From: Citrobacter sp. Awk 4
GTDB lineage: Bacteria > Pseudomonadota > Gammaproteobacteria > Enterobacterales > Enterobacteriaceae
Assembly: GCF_028069725.1 (NCBI RefSeq)
Contig: NZ_JANEWG010000028.1
Span: 1 to 62,562, forward strand
Reading direction: 5' to 3'
Length of the DNA: 62,562 nucleotides
A program made the translations under genes and the position numbers. Position 1 is the first letter of the stretch. Every line of letters starts with the position of its first letter. The notes beneath the pieces are model-generated. The model had not been told where the DNA came from. It saw nothing but the letters and a program-made list of their open reading frames with translations, and searched no databases. Below, piece after piece: positions 18,731 to 28,313 of the stretch.

Positions 18731-20092
18731 TTAGTTCTCCAGTTGATGCAAAATACGATTCACTTTATCAAATGTTTCCTGATATTCCGCCGCTTCCTGG
18801 CTGTCCGCCACAATCCCGCCGCCCGCAGAACACGAGAGTTTTCCCTCCGTGGCGCTCAGGGTACGAATAGTGATACTGGTATCCATATTGCCGCACACGC
18901 TGAGATAACCAATGCTGCCGCACCAGGCATTGCGCCGCTGGGGTTCCAGTTCATCAATAATCTCCATCGCGCGGACTTTCGGCGCGCCGGTGATCGAACC
19001 GCCGGGGAAGGCGGCGCGCAGCAAATCAGTGGCATGCAGATTGTCGGGCAGCTGCGCGGTGATGGTACTGACCAGATGGTGTACCGCCGGAAACGGCTCA
19101 ACGACAAACAGTTCGGGCACCTTGACCGATCCCGGTACGGCGACGCGGCCAATATCATTGCGCATCAGATCGACAATCATCAGGTTTTCCGCGCGGTCTT
19201 TTGGCGAACTGGCGAGTTTTTGCGCCTGCAGACGGTCATCGTGCGGATCATCCAGACGCGGAAGCGTCCCTTTGATGGGCCGGGTCTGAATGTGTCTGTT
19301 CGCGAGTTGAATAAAGCGTTCTGGCGAAAGGCTCAAAATAGCGCCATCTTCCAGGCGTAAAAAGGCGCTAAAAGGGGCGCGGTTGGCCTGATTGAGACGC
19401 ACAAAGGCTTGCCATTCGTCACCCTGATAGTCAGCCTGAAAACGCTGGGCAAGATTCACCTGGTAGCAGTCGCCGCTGTGCAGGTACTCCTGCACCTGGC
19501 GAAATTTTTCACCGTACTGCTCACGCGTCATGTTCGACTGCCAGGCGGAGGTTAATCTGAATGGCTCATGCACTGGTGCCTGCTGGCTTTCCAGCCAGTC
19601 GAGTCTGGCAGAGGCGTCCGAATGGCTGAGCAGAGACACCGTTTGTCGCTGGTGGTCAACAATCAGCGCCCAGTCGTAAATGCCGACCGCCATATCCGGC
19701 AAGGTGATATCGTGTTGGGCAATATTGGGCAGTGATTCAAAACGGCGCCCCAGATCGTAGCCAAAGAGCCCCAGAGCCCCTCCCTGAAACGGCAAATCAT
19801 CGCTGGGCGAAGGCGTTATCGCCAGAGACGCCAGCGCTGTCTGCAATACTTTCAGCGGATCATCGGTCGTCGTAATGCGGTTATGCTTATCGCAGACCTG
19901 CGTTTTTTCGCCATGTGTGACCAGCGTCGTAACCGGGTCGGCCACCAGAATGTCAAAGCGGTTATGCGGATGATCCGCGTGACCGGAATGCAGAAGCATG
20001 GCCCAGGGGGTATGGCTCAGCGGCGTAAAATAGTGTTCAGCGGCGTCATGACGCCAGGGTAACGGAATTACAGCGGGAGATAACGTCTTCAT
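18731..20092 (-). CDS. pabB: PabB, aminodeoxychorismate synthase component I
   Basis: 453 residues, the same length as E. coli PabB. With PabA it aminates chorismate to 4-amino-4-deoxychorismate, feeding p-aminobenzoate and folate synthesis. The chorismate-binding core lies in the C-terminal half, with PIKGT, the SPKDRAENLMIVDLMRND segment and the GSITGAPK and QEAAEY motifs. It is divergent from yoaH and followed at once by nudL. Confidence 0.96.
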   Translation of the reverse strand: MKTLSPAVIPLPWRHDAAEHYFTPLSHTPWAMLLHSGHADHPHNRFDILVADPVTTLVTHGEKTQVCDKHNRITTTDDPLKVLQTALASLAITPSPSDDLPFQGGALGLFGYDLGRRFESLPNIAQHDITLPDMAVGIYDWALIVDHQRQTVSLLSHSDASARLDWLESQQAPVHEPFRLTSAWQSNMTREQYGEKFRQVQEYLHSGDCYQVNLAQRFQADYQGDEWQAFVRLNQANRAPFSAFLRLEDGAILSLSPERFIQLANRHIQTRPIKGTLPRLDDPHDDRLQAQKLASSPKDRAENLMIVDLMRNDIGRVAVPGSVKVPELFVVEPFPAVHHLVSTITAQLPDNLHATDLLRAAFPGGSITGAPKVRAMEIIDELEPQRRNAWCGSIGYLSVCGNMDTSITIRTLSATEGKLSCSAGGGIVADSQEAAEYQETFDKVNRILHQLEN

Positions 20093-20175
20093 CTGTCCTG
20101 ACTCGTGACTACTCTACTGGCTATGTGCCGGGTAGCATGAAATAATTAGCGTTAACAATTTAGCAGGAGTTCATC

Positions 20176-20355
20176 ATGTTTGCAGGTTTACCTTCACTCA
20201 CGCACGATCAGCAGCAAAAAGCGGTAGAACGCATTCAGGAACTGATGTCACAAGGAATGAGTAGCGGGCAGGCGATTGCGCTGGTGGCGGAGGAGTTACG
20301 CGCCACCCATACCGGCGAGCGGATCGTGGCGCGTTTTGAGGATGAGGACGAATAA
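20176..20355 (+). CDS. yoaH: YoaH, UPF0181 small protein
   Basis: 59 residues, [10 protein letters not shown] to FEDEDE, clearly E. coli YoaH (59). A soluble, mostly helical, acidic-tailed protein of unknown function. AGCAGGAG gives a good ribosome binding site. It lies between divergent pabB and convergent yoaB, as in E. coli. Confidence 0.93.
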   Translation: MFAGLPSLTHDQQQKAVERIQELMSQGMSSGQAIALVAEELRATHTGERIVARFEDEDE

Positions 20356-20362
20356 CGCGACC

Positions 20363-20707
20363 TTAAACGGCAGCGATAATTTTAATCTCAACCTTGTATT
20401 TCGGGTTCATTAATCCAGCCTGTACCGTGCAACGTACAGGCGCATGTCCGGCAACAACCCATGCGTCCCAGGCTTTATTCATCGCCGCGAAGTCGCTTTT
20501 CTCGGTAAGAAAAATGGTCGCATCCAGAATGCGCGCTTTATTGCTGCCTTGCTTTTCCAGCACGGCATCAATTTGCGCCAGGGTATTGGCCGTCTGCTCG
20601 AAAGCGTCAGCGTCCAGGTTCTCGGGTACGCCGGTGTAGTACAGGGTATTATTGTGGATCACCACATCAGACCAACGGTCTTCGGCATCAATACGGACAA
20701 TAGTCAT
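20363..20707 (-). CDS. yoaB: YoaB, RidA/YjgF-family protein
   Basis: 114 residues from MTIVRIDAE, matching E. coli YoaB. The fold is the RidA trimer type, and the conserved arginine region (APVRCTVQAGL) and terminal KVEIKIIAAV strand are present. RidA proteins hydrolyse reactive enamine/imine intermediates, but YoaB belongs to a separate subgroup and its substrate is not known. The ATG at 20707 follows GAGGAG by six bases. Confidence 0.92.
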   Translation of the reverse strand: MTIVRIDAEDRWSDVVIHNNTLYYTGVPENLDADAFEQTANTLAQIDAVLEKQGSNKARILDATIFLTEKSDFAAMNKAWDAWVVAGHAPVRCTVQAGLMNPKYKVEIKIIAAV

Positions 20708-20843
20708 CAATTACTCCTCGTTAGCGTTAAGGTTCCATTTTTACGCGGCAAGACTGCCACATAGTTTTGCCGTCGTCACCTCTTCAACTGGCGAAAGATC
20801 GTCTGGCCTGACATAATCCCTGTTCAAATGAACAGGGGGTAGT

Positions 20844-22754
20844 GTGTCGGACGATTTTGCTGTAGACGGTCAGTTAGCGAAAGCGATAGCGGGTTTTAAA
20901 CCGCGTGAACCCCAGCGACAAATGGCCGTTGCCGTGGCCCATGCGATTGAAACCTCGGCACCTCTGGTTGTCGAAGCCGGTACAGGAACAGGGAAAACCT
21001 ACGCCTATCTCGCACCTGCGTTGCGCGCCAAAAAGAAAGTGATTATTTCTACAGGCTCGAAAGCATTGCAGGATCAGCTCTACAGTCGCGATCTTCCTAC
21101 CGTGGCAAACGCCCTGAAGTTCACCGGAAAACTGGCGCTGCTGAAAGGGCGCTCAAACTATCTGTGTCTGGAGCGTCTTGAACAGCAGGCGCTGGCCGGC
21201 GGTGACTTGCCGGTGCAAATTTTGAGCGACGTCATTTTACTGCGCTCCTGGTCTAATCAAACCCTTGATGGCGACATCAGTACCTGTGTCAGCGTGGCGG
21301 AAGACTCCCAGGCCTGGCCGCTGGTCACCAGCACCAATGACAACTGTCTGGGCAGCGATTGCCCGCTCTACAAAGAGTGTTTTGTCGTTAAAGCGCGTAA
21401 AAAAGCGATGGATGCCGATGTGGTGGTGGTCAACCACCATCTTTTTTTGGCTGACATGGTGGTGAAAGAGAGCGGTTTTGGTGAACTGATCCCCGAAGCC
21501 GAAGTGATGATTTTCGACGAAGCCCATCAGCTTCCCGATATCGCCAGCCAGTATTTTGGTCAGTCACTCTCCAGCCGACAGCTTCTTGATCTGGCAAAAG
21601 ATTTTACGATTGCGTATCGCACGGAACTCAAAGACACCCAACAACTGCAAAAATGCGCTGACCGTCTTGCCCAAAGTGCGCAAGATTTCCGTTTGCAATT
21701 GGGTGAGCCAGGTTATCGCGGGAACCTGCGTGAGCTTCTTGCCGACACGCGCGTTCAGCGTGCCTTTCTGTTGCTCGATGACACGCTCGAACTGTGTTAC
21801 GACGTTGCGAAACTCTCCCTGGGGCGCTCGGCGCTGCTGGACGCCGCCTTTGAGCGGGCCACGCTTTATCGCACCCGTCTCAAGCGACTAAAAGAGATCA
21901 ATCAGCCAGGCTACAGCTACTGGTATGAATGTACGTCGCGTCATTTTACCCTGGCGCTGACGCCGCTGACCGTTGCGGATAAATTCAAAGAGGTGATGGC
22001 GCAGAAACCCGGCAGCTGGATTTTTACCTCAGCGACCCTGTCGGTAAATGACGATCTCCACCATTTTACGGCGCGACTGGGGATTGAAGAGGCAGAATCC
22101 ATGCTGCTTCCCAGTCCGTTCGATTACACACAGCAGGCGCTGCTTTTAGTGCCGCGAAACCTGCCGCAGACCAATCAGCCCGGCGCAGCGCGCCAGTTGG
22201 CTGCAATGCTAAGACCCATCATTGAAGCGAATAATGGGCGCTGTTTTATGCTGTGTACCTCGCACGCCATGATGCGCGACCTTGCCGAACAGTTCCGCGC
22301 CACCATGACGTTGCCGGTGCTGCTGCAAGGCGAAACCAGCAAAGGTCAACTGTTGCAGCAGTTTGTCAGCGCGGGCAACGCGCTGCTGGTGGCGACCAGC
22401 AGTTTCTGGGAAGGCGTCGATGTGCGAGGCGATACTCTGTCGCTGGTGATTATCGACAAGCTGCCGTTTACCTCGCCGGATGATCCGTTGCTCAAAGCGC
22501 GAATGGAAGACTGTCGACTGCGTGGCGGCGATCCGTTCGATGAGGTCCAGTTACCGGATGCGGTCATTACCCTGAAACAGGGGGTGGGGCGCTTGATCCG
22601 TGACGCTGACGACCGTGGCGTGCTGGTGATTTGTGATAACCGACTCGTCATGCGCCCCTACGGTGCGACGTTCCTGGCCAGTCTCCCACCCGCGCCGCGT
22701 ACCCGGGATATTGCTCGCGCCGTCAGGTTTCTTGCCCTCCCATCGGTTAAGTAA
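20844..22754 (+). CDS. yoaA: YoaA, DinG/XPD-like iron-sulfur DNA helicase
   Basis: 636 residues, the same length as E. coli YoaA. Superfamily 2 helicase with Walker A VEAGTGTGKT (43-52) and DEAH in IFDEAHQLPD. Four cysteines between them (NYLCLE, STCVSV, DNCLGSDC) form the iron-sulfur cluster typical of XPD-type enzymes. C-terminal motifs include SSFWEGVDVRG and QGVGRLIRDADDRG. In E. coli it acts with the Pol III chi subunit (HolC) to unwind damaged replication forks. The GTG start agrees with the family N-terminus. Confidence 0.95.
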   Translation: MSDDFAVDGQLAKAIAGFKPREPQRQMAVAVAHAIETSAPLVVEAGTGTGKTYAYLAPALRAKKKVIISTGSKALQDQLYSRDLPTVANALKFTGKLALLKGRSNYLCLERLEQQALAGGDLPVQILSDVILLRSWSNQTLDGDISTCVSVAEDSQAWPLVTSTNDNCLGSDCPLYKECFVVKARKKAMDADVVVVNHHLFLADMVVKESGFGELIPEAEVMIFDEAHQLPDIASQYFGQSLSSRQLLDLAKDFTIAYRTELKDTQQLQKCADRLAQSAQDFRLQLGEPGYRGNLRELLADTRVQRAFLLLDDTLELCYDVAKLSLGRSALLDAAFERATLYRTRLKRLKEINQPGYSYWYECTSRHFTLALTPLTVADKFKEVMAQKPGSWIFTSATLSVNDDLHHFTARLGIEEAESMLLPSPFDYTQQALLLVPRNLPQTNQPGAARQLAAMLRPIIEANNGRCFMLCTSHAMMRDLAEQFRATMTLPVLLQGETSKGQLLQQFVSAGNALLVATSSFWEGVDVRGDTLSLVIIDKLPFTSPDDPLLKARMEDCRLRGGDPFDEVQLPDAVITLKQGVGRLIRDADDRGVLVICDNRLVMRPYGATFLASLPPAPRTRDIARAVRFLALPSVK

Positions 22755-22811
22755 TTTGTTACGGAGTATGGTAAGATACGCGCCATTTTATTGATCTAAG
22801 CACGAAGACCC

Positions 22812-23507
22812 ATGCGAATTCTGGCTATCGATACCGCCACAGAAGCGTGTTCTGTTGCCCTGTGGAATGACGGTAATATCAATGCTCAATTTGAGCTTTG
22901 CCCACGAGAACACACCCAACGAATCTTGCCGATGGTTCAGGATATCCTGGCAACCAGCGGCACAACGCTTGCCGAAATCAACGCGCTGGCCTTTGGCCGC
23001 GGACCGGGGAGTTTTACCGGCGTGCGCATTGGTATCGGTATTGCGCAAGGACTGGCATTGGGGGCATCTCTTCCGATGATCGGCGTCTCGACGCTGGCAA
23101 CGATGGCGCAGGGCGCCTGGCGTAAAACAGGCGCTACCCGCGTTCTGGCGGCGATTGACGCCCGGATGGGCGAAGTCTACTGGGCTGAATATCAGCGCGA
23201 CGAAAATGGCGTATGGCACGGTGAAGACACCGAAGCGGTATTAAAACCGGAAGCGGTGATCGCGCGGTTAAAACAACTTTCCGGCGAGTGGGCCACGGTT
23301 GGCACGGGTTGGCCAGCCTGGCCGGAACTGGCAAACGAGAGCGGTCTGGCGCTGCGTGACGGCGACGTTTTGCTGCCAGCGGCCGAAGATATGCTGCCGT
23401 TAGCCTGCCAAATGCTGTCGGCAGGAAAAACCGTCGCCGTTGAGCATGCCGAACCGGTTTATTTGCGTAACAACGTGGCGTGGAAGAAACTTCCCGGTAA
23501 AGAATGA
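22812..23507 (+). CDS. tsaB: TsaB, t6A tRNA modification subunit
   Basis: 231 residues, the same length as E. coli TsaB (YeaZ). Actin/HSP70-like fold beginning [18 protein letters not shown]. It scaffolds TsaD and TsaE in making threonylcarbamoyl-adenosine at position 37 of ANN-reading tRNAs, and the gene is essential in E. coli. TsaB lacks its own catalytic metal site. It lies 57 bases after yoaA and is probably cotranscribed. A sigma-E promoter for yeaY overlaps its last codons. Confidence 0.96.
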   Translation: MRILAIDTATEACSVALWNDGNINAQFELCPREHTQRILPMVQDILATSGTTLAEINALAFGRGPGSFTGVRIGIGIAQGLALGASLPMIGVSTLATMAQGAWRKTGATRVLAAIDARMGEVYWAEYQRDENGVWHGEDTEAVLKPEAVIARLKQLSGEWATVGTGWPAWPELANESGLALRDGDVLLPAAEDMLPLACQMLSAGKTVAVEHAEPVYLRNNVAWKKLPGKE

Positions 23508-23513
23508 ATCTCA
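23486..23513 (+). promoter_or_regulatory. sigma-E promoter of yeaY
   Basis: GAAACTT at 23486-23492, exactly 16 bases, then TCTCA at 23509-23513 match the sigma-E consensus (GGAACTT-N16-TCTGA type). The -35 element lies inside the end of tsaB. E. coli yeaY is a sigma-E regulon member, so the prediction fits. Confidence 0.7.
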
Positions 23514-23563
23514 GTAGTATTAGCCTGATGCAGTGATATGCGCTGAGAAGAAGGAGTCGCACT

Positions 23564-24151
23564 ATGGCGGTTCACAAACAGATCGTGAAAGGAATGCTGG
23601 CAGCAGCCGTTGCGCTTATGCTGAGTGGCTGCGTCACCATTCCGGATGCCATCAAAGGGTCGAGTCCAACGCCGCAACAGGATCTGGCGCGGGTGATGAA
23701 CGCGCCGCAACTGTATGTCGGCCAGGAAGCGCGTTTTGGCGGCAAAGTGGTGGACGTGCAAAACCAGCAGGGGAAAACCCGTCTGGAGATAGCCACGGTG
23801 TCTCTGGATAGCGGCGCGCGACCCGTACTGGGCGAAGCGTCACGCGGACGCATTATGGCGGACGTCAACGGGTTCCTTGATCCGGTTGATATTCGCGGTC
23901 AACTGGTCACCGTCGTCGGCCCGATCAGCGGAACGGTTGACGGTAAAATCGGCAATACCTCGTATAAATATATGCTGATGAATGTGACGGGTTATAAGCG
24001 CTGGCGGGTTACGCAGCAGGTTGTGATGCCGCCTCAGCCGATTGATCCGTGGTTTTACGGCGCGCGCGCCAGACACTATGGTTACGGCTACGGTTATGGT
24101 GGATGGTACAACCCCGGCCCCGCACAGGTTCAGACGATAGTAACCGAGTAA
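23564..24151 (+). CDS. yeaY: YeaY, Slp-family outer-membrane lipoprotein
   Basis: 195 residues (E. coli 193). A lipoprotein signal ends in the lipobox LSGC with lipidated C23; the next residue is V, so outer-membrane sorting is expected. The body is the Slp/YeaY domain, ending in a glycine/tyrosine-rich tail ([10 protein letters not shown]). Slp relatives are starvation and acid-stress lipoproteins, and the exact role of YeaY is unknown. Confidence 0.92.
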   Translation: MAVHKQIVKGMLAAAVALMLSGCVTIPDAIKGSSPTPQQDLARVMNAPQLYVGQEARFGGKVVDVQNQQGKTRLEIATVSLDSGARPVLGEASRGRIMADVNGFLDPVDIRGQLVTVVGPISGTVDGKIGNTSYKYMLMNVTGYKRWRVTQQVVMPPQPIDPWFYGARARHYGYGYGYGGWYNPGPAQVQTIVTE

Positions 24152-24171
24152 CTCATTGTTTTGTCTATAAA

Positions 24172-24200
24172 AGAAACAGCGGCTCGTCCGCTGTTTCTGC
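24172..24200 (+). terminator. hairpin after yeaY
   Basis: AGAAACAGCGG at 24172-24182 pairs perfectly with CCGCTGTTTCT at 24188-24198 around a five-base loop. The following T run is weak, so termination may be partial. Confidence 0.6.
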
Positions 24201-24266
24201 ATTAATACGGATAGAAGAAAAATAAATAGTGACGCGCTTCGCAACCTTTCAGTTGAGTAATTAATA

Positions 24267-24283
24267 AACTGGTACGCTGAGTT
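24267..24283. promoter_or_regulatory. FadR operator of fadD
   Basis: AACTGGTACGCTGAGTT matches the FadR consensus (AACTGGTCnGACnnGTT) and closely resembles the E. coli fadD operator as I recall it. It lies about 75 bases upstream of the fadD start, where FadR would repress until long-chain acyl-CoA accumulates. Confidence 0.8.
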
Positions 24284-24355
24284 AATATTATGTTAACGGC
24301 TTGTTTATTTACTGGGGTTGTGATGACGACGAACACGCATTTTAGAGGTGATGTT

Positions 24356-26041
24356 TTGAAAAAGGTTTGGCTTAACCGTTATCCCGCAGATGTCCCCGCG
24401 GAGATCAATCCTGACCGTTATCAATCCCTGGTGGACCTGTTTGAACAGGCGTCGGCGCGCTACGCCGACCAACCTGCGTTCGTCAATATGGGGGAGGTGA
24501 TGACCTTCCGCAAACTCGAAGAGCGTAGCCGGGCATTTTCGGCGTATTTGCAGCAGGGGCTCGGGCTTAAAAAGGGCGATCGTGTCGCGTTGATGATGCC
24601 GAACCTGTTGCAGTACCCTGTCGCCCTGTTTGGCATTCTTCGCGCCGGGATGATCGTGGTCAACGTCAATCCCCTGTATACGCCGCGTGAACTGGAGCAT
24701 CAGCTCAACGACAGCGGCGCGACGGCCATTGTGATTGTCTCCAACTTCGCCCATACGCTGGAAAAAGTGGTTGAGAAAACGGCCGTAAAACACGTGATCC
24801 TCACCCGTATGGGCGATCAGCTCTCGACGGCGAAAGGCACGCTGGTTAACTTTGTGGTGAAATACATTAAGCGTCTGGTGCCGAAGTACCATCTGCCGGA
24901 TGCGATTTCATTTCGTCGCGCGTTACAAAACGGCTATCGCATGCAATACGTGAAACCTGAGGTGGTGCCGGAAGATCTGGCTTTCCTGCAGTACACCGGC
25001 GGTACAACCGGGGTGGCGAAAGGGGCGATGCTGACGCACCGCAATATGCTGGCAAACCTCGCACAGGTGCATGCCACCTACGGGCCGCTGTTACATCCGG
25101 GTAAAGAGCTGGTGGTCACCGCGCTGCCGCTGTATCACATCTTCGCTCTGACCATGAACTGCCTGTTGTTCATTGAGCTGGGCGGGCAAAACCTGCTGAT
25201 CACTAACCCGCGTGACATCCCTGGTCTGGTCAAAGAGTTGGCAAAATACCCATTCACCGCCATGACGGGTGTGAACACGCTGTTTAATGCCCTGTTGAAT
25301 AACAAAGAGTTCCAGCAGCTCGACTTTTCAACTTTGCATTTGTCGGCGGGGGGCGGAATGCCCGTTCAACAAGCCGTCGCGGAGCGCTGGGTGAAACTGA
25401 CCGGGCAATATCTGCTGGAAGGCTACGGTCTGACCGAATGCTCACCGCTGGTGAGCGTTAACCCGCATGATATCGACTATCACAGCGGCAGTATTGGTTT
25501 ACCGGTTCCCTCCACCGAGGTCAAACTGGTGGACGATGATGACAACGAAGTGCCACCGGGCGAGCCGGGCGAGTTGTGCATCAAAGGCCCACAGGTGATG
25601 CTGGGTTACTGGCAACGTCCCGACGCAACGGATGAGATCGTTAAAGGGGGCTGGCTGCATACCGGTGATATCGCGGTGATGGATGAAGAAGGATTCCTGC
25701 GTATCGTTGACCGCAAAAAAGACATGATTCTGGTCTCAGGTTTCAACGTCTATCCGAACGAGATCGAAGATGTGGTCATGCAGCATCCTGGTGTTCAGGA
25801 AGTGGCGGCGGTGGGCGTGCCGTCCGGCAGCAGCGGCGAGGCGGTGAAGATTTTTGTGGTGAAAAAAGACGCATCCCTCACTGATGAGGCGTTGGTCACT
25901 TTCTGCCGCCGCCATCTGACGGGCTACAAAGTGCCTAAGCTGGTGGAATTCCGTGATGAGTTGCCAAAATCTAACGTCGGAAAAATTTTGCGACGAGAAT
26001 TACGTGACGAAGCGCGTGGCAAAGTAGACAATAAGGCATGA
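24356..26041 (+). CDS. fadD: FadD, long-chain fatty acyl-CoA synthetase
   Basis: Activates imported long-chain fatty acids to acyl-CoA, using ATP through an acyl-adenylate, at the inner face of the inner membrane. 561 residues from the UUG start used in E. coli (KKVWLNRYP). The ATP/AMP motif [12 protein letters not shown] and the fatty-acyl signature around [20 protein letters not shown] are present. An upstream in-frame ATG at 24323 would add 11 residues, but GAGGTG is placed for the UUG. FadR controls it, and fadR itself lies 18 kb away in this window. Confidence 0.95.
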   Translation: MKKVWLNRYPADVPAEINPDRYQSLVDLFEQASARYADQPAFVNMGEVMTFRKLEERSRAFSAYLQQGLGLKKGDRVALMMPNLLQYPVALFGILRAGMIVVNVNPLYTPRELEHQLNDSGATAIVIVSNFAHTLEKVVEKTAVKHVILTRMGDQLSTAKGTLVNFVVKYIKRLVPKYHLPDAISFRRALQNGYRMQYVKPEVVPEDLAFLQYTGGTTGVAKGAMLTHRNMLANLAQVHATYGPLLHPGKELVVTALPLYHIFALTMNCLLFIELGGQNLLITNPRDIPGLVKELAKYPFTAMTGVNTLFNALLNNKEFQQLDFSTLHLSAGGGMPVQQAVAERWVKLTGQYLLEGYGLTECSPLVSVNPHDIDYHSGSIGLPVPSTEVKLVDDDDNEVPPGEPGELCIKGPQVMLGYWQRPDATDEIVKGGWLHTGDIAVMDEEGFLRIVDRKKDMILVSGFNVYPNEIEDVVMQHPGVQEVAAVGVPSGSSGEAVKIFVVKKDASLTDEALVTFCRRHLTGYKVPKLVEFRDELPKSNVGKILRRELRDEARGKVDNKA

Positions 26042-26060
26042 GCTTTAAATGAGTCGTCAG

Positions 26061-26088
26061 ACGCCGGTTAAGCCGGCGTTTTTTTTGG
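26061..26088 (+). terminator. fadD terminator that doubles as the U8 tract of the rnd leader
   Basis: ACGCCGG at 26061-26067 pairs with CCGGCGT at 26073-26079 and is followed by exactly eight Ts. E. coli rnd is known to need a run of eight Us in its leader for efficient translation, and this run is in the same place, some 25 bases before the rnd UUG start. Confidence 0.75.
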
Positions 26089-26110
26089 CGCAAACCTAAG
26101 AGAACACGAT

Positions 26111-27238
26111 TTGAATTACCAAATGATCACGACGGACGACGCGCTGGCAACCCTGTGCGAAGCGGTCCGTGCGTTCAAGACAATTGCCCTGGACACCGAA
26201 TTTGTCCGCACACGCACCTATTATCCGCAGTTGGGTCTTATCCAACTGTTTGATGGCGAACACGTTGCGCTGATCGACCCGCACGGGATCACCGACTGGT
26301 CCCCACTGCGCGCAATTTTACGCGACACCACGATTACCAAATTTCTGCATGCGGGCAGCGAAGATCTGGAAGTGTTTCTGAACACCTTTGGTGAACTGCC
26401 GCAGCCGCTGATCGACACGCAAATTCTTGCCGCGTTTTGCGGGCGTCCCCTGTCGTGGGGATTTGCTTCAATGGTGGAAGAGTACACCGGCGTGGCGCTG
26501 GACAAGAGTGAATCCCGTACCGACTGGCTGGCCAGACCGTTAACGGAGCGCCAGTGCGAATACGCGGCGGCCGATGTCTGGTATCTATTACCGATCACCG
26601 CAAAACTGATGGCGGAAACGCAAGAGAGCGGTTGGTTGCCTGCGGCGCTGGATGAGTGTCGTTTGATGCAGCAACGCCGTCAGGAGATCCTGGCGCCTGA
26701 AGACGCCTGGCGTGACATTACCAACGCCTGGCAGTTGCGTACCCGCCAACTGGCCTGCCTGCAATTACTGGCAGACTGGCGCTTGCGTAAAGCGCGTGAG
26801 CGCGATCTGGCGGTCAATTTCGTGGTGCGCGAAGAGCATCTGTGGGCGGTTGCTCGCTATATGCCGGGCAGTCTGGGGGAACTCGACGGTCTTGGGCTTT
26901 CCGGCAGTGAAATTCGTTTTCACGGAAAAACGCTGATTTCACTGGTGGCGCAAGCGCAGGCGCTCCCGGAAGAGAGCCTCCCGGAACCGTTGCTGAACCT
27001 GATGGATATGCCGGGTTATCGCAAGGCATTCAAAGCCATCAAGGCGCTGGTTGCCGACGTCAGCGCGATGCATAATCTCAGCGCCGAGCTGCTCGCCTCC
27101 CGCCGCCAGATCAACCAGTTGCTTAACTGGCACTGGAAGCTAAAACCGCAGGCGACATTGCCGGAGCTGATTTCAGGATGGCGCGCGGAGTTGATGGCTG
27201 AACCGCTTAACCGTCTGCTGCAAGAGTATCCCCGCTAA
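26111..27238 (+). CDS. rnd: RNase D, 3'-5' exoribonuclease for tRNA maturation
   Basis: 375 residues, the same length as E. coli Rnd, with the rare UUG start behind TAAGAG. The DEDD exonuclease domain starts with D28 and E30 in LDTEFVRT, continues with D85 in the HAGSEDLEVF region, and has the Exo III segment YAAADVWYLLP. Two HRDC domains fill the C-terminal half. It trims 3' ends of tRNA and other small RNAs. Confidence 0.95.
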   Translation: MNYQMITTDDALATLCEAVRAFKTIALDTEFVRTRTYYPQLGLIQLFDGEHVALIDPHGITDWSPLRAILRDTTITKFLHAGSEDLEVFLNTFGELPQPLIDTQILAAFCGRPLSWGFASMVEEYTGVALDKSESRTDWLARPLTERQCEYAAADVWYLLPITAKLMAETQESGWLPAALDECRLMQQRRQEILAPEDAWRDITNAWQLRTRQLACLQLLADWRLRKARERDLAVNFVVREEHLWAVARYMPGSLGELDGLGLSGSEIRFHGKTLISLVAQAQALPEESLPEPLLNLMDMPGYRKAFKAIKALVADVSAMHNLSAELLASRRQINQLLNWHWKLKPQATLPELISGWRAELMAEPLNRLLQEYPR

Positions 27239-27285
27239 GCCAGTCGACAACGGGAGTCAGGTACTCCCGTTGTTTGGCTGCGAGA

Positions 27286-28251
27286 TCATAAGTCCAGTAC
27301 CAGCCGTTTACCTTTGGCGCGTGAACAGCAAATGAGCATACTTTGCTGACTGGCTTTTTCATCGTCGCTGAAATACTGATCCCGGTGATCGGCTTCCCCT
27401 TCGAGAATCATTGTTTCACAGGTGCCGCACACCCCTTCACGGCACAAACACTCCACCTTCGCCGCTTTGTTATTTTCGATAATCTGCAAAATCGTCATTT
27501 CTTCGGGGACCACAAACTCGCGTCCCGAACGGGCCAGCACGAGGGTAAAGGCATCGCCCGATTTATCTTCAACGGCAAATTGTTCAAAATGCAGAGCATC
27601 ATTGTCGATGCCGAGGGTGGCCGCCTCGCGTCTTACGGCGTCGTTAAGCGCCGCGGGTCCGCAGGTATAGATATGGGTGCCCGGTTCAACATCAGCCAGC
27701 AGACGCGCCAGTTCCAGCCGTGTGCCTTCTATTGAGAGATGCAGATGAATACGAGAGGCGTGGGCATGCTGAGATAACTCACTGTGAAACGCGCAGTTTT
27801 CCTGGCTGTGGGCACAATAATGGAGCTGCCACTGCGCCTGGCGCTGTTCCAGTTCGGGTATCTGAGAGAGGAATGGGGTGATCCCGATCCCCCCGGCGAT
27901 CAGCAGATGTTTATGCGCCTGCGGCGCGAGGGCGAAGAGATTCTTCGGGGTGGAAACGGTAAGCGTGTCGCCGGGTTTCACCTGCTGATGCAGATAGCGT
28001 GATCCTCCTTTAGAGTTCTCTTCTCGTCGCACGGCAATTTGCCAGTGAGAGGTATCCAGCGGGGAACTCATCAGCGAATAGGCATTGCTGTAGAGATGAT
28101 TGCCGTCGCGCATTTGCACAATGATATGGCTGCCGCCGCTGAAGGCGGGTAACGCATCGCCCGAAGCGGCAACCAACGTAAAACGCTTTACGTGCGCAGT
28201 AAGGGTTTCAACCTGACTCACCCGCACTTCATGCATTTGATATTCAGACAT
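27286..28251 (-). CDS. yeaX: YeaX, carnitine monooxygenase reductase component
   Basis: 321 residues, the length of E. coli YeaX. A phthalate-dioxygenase-reductase layout: flavin-binding beta barrel (about 5-100), NAD domain with AGGIGITPF, and a C-terminal plant-type 2Fe-2S ferredoxin domain with CLCREGVCGTC and a later CC pair. It passes electrons from NAD(P)H to the Rieske oxygenase YeaW. It is the last gene of the yeaV-yeaW-aldehyde dehydrogenase-yeaX operon, 62 bases after the dehydrogenase, with GGGAG before the ATG. Confidence 0.94.
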   Translation of the reverse strand: MSEYQMHEVRVSQVETLTAHVKRFTLVAASGDALPAFSGGSHIIVQMRDGNHLYSNAYSLMSSPLDTSHWQIAVRREENSKGGSRYLHQQVKPGDTLTVSTPKNLFALAPQAHKHLLIAGGIGITPFLSQIPELEQRQAQWQLHYCAHSQENCAFHSELSQHAHASRIHLHLSIEGTRLELARLLADVEPGTHIYTCGPAALNDAVRREAATLGIDNDALHFEQFAVEDKSGDAFTLVLARSGREFVVPEEMTILQIIENNKAAKVECLCREGVCGTCETMILEGEADHRDQYFSDDEKASQQSMLICCSRAKGKRLVLDL

Positions 28252-28313
28252 CGCAGCACTCCCTTAAAAATCAGCCCAACGCTGCTTATCGACAGCGTCG
28301 GGATGTGTCATCG

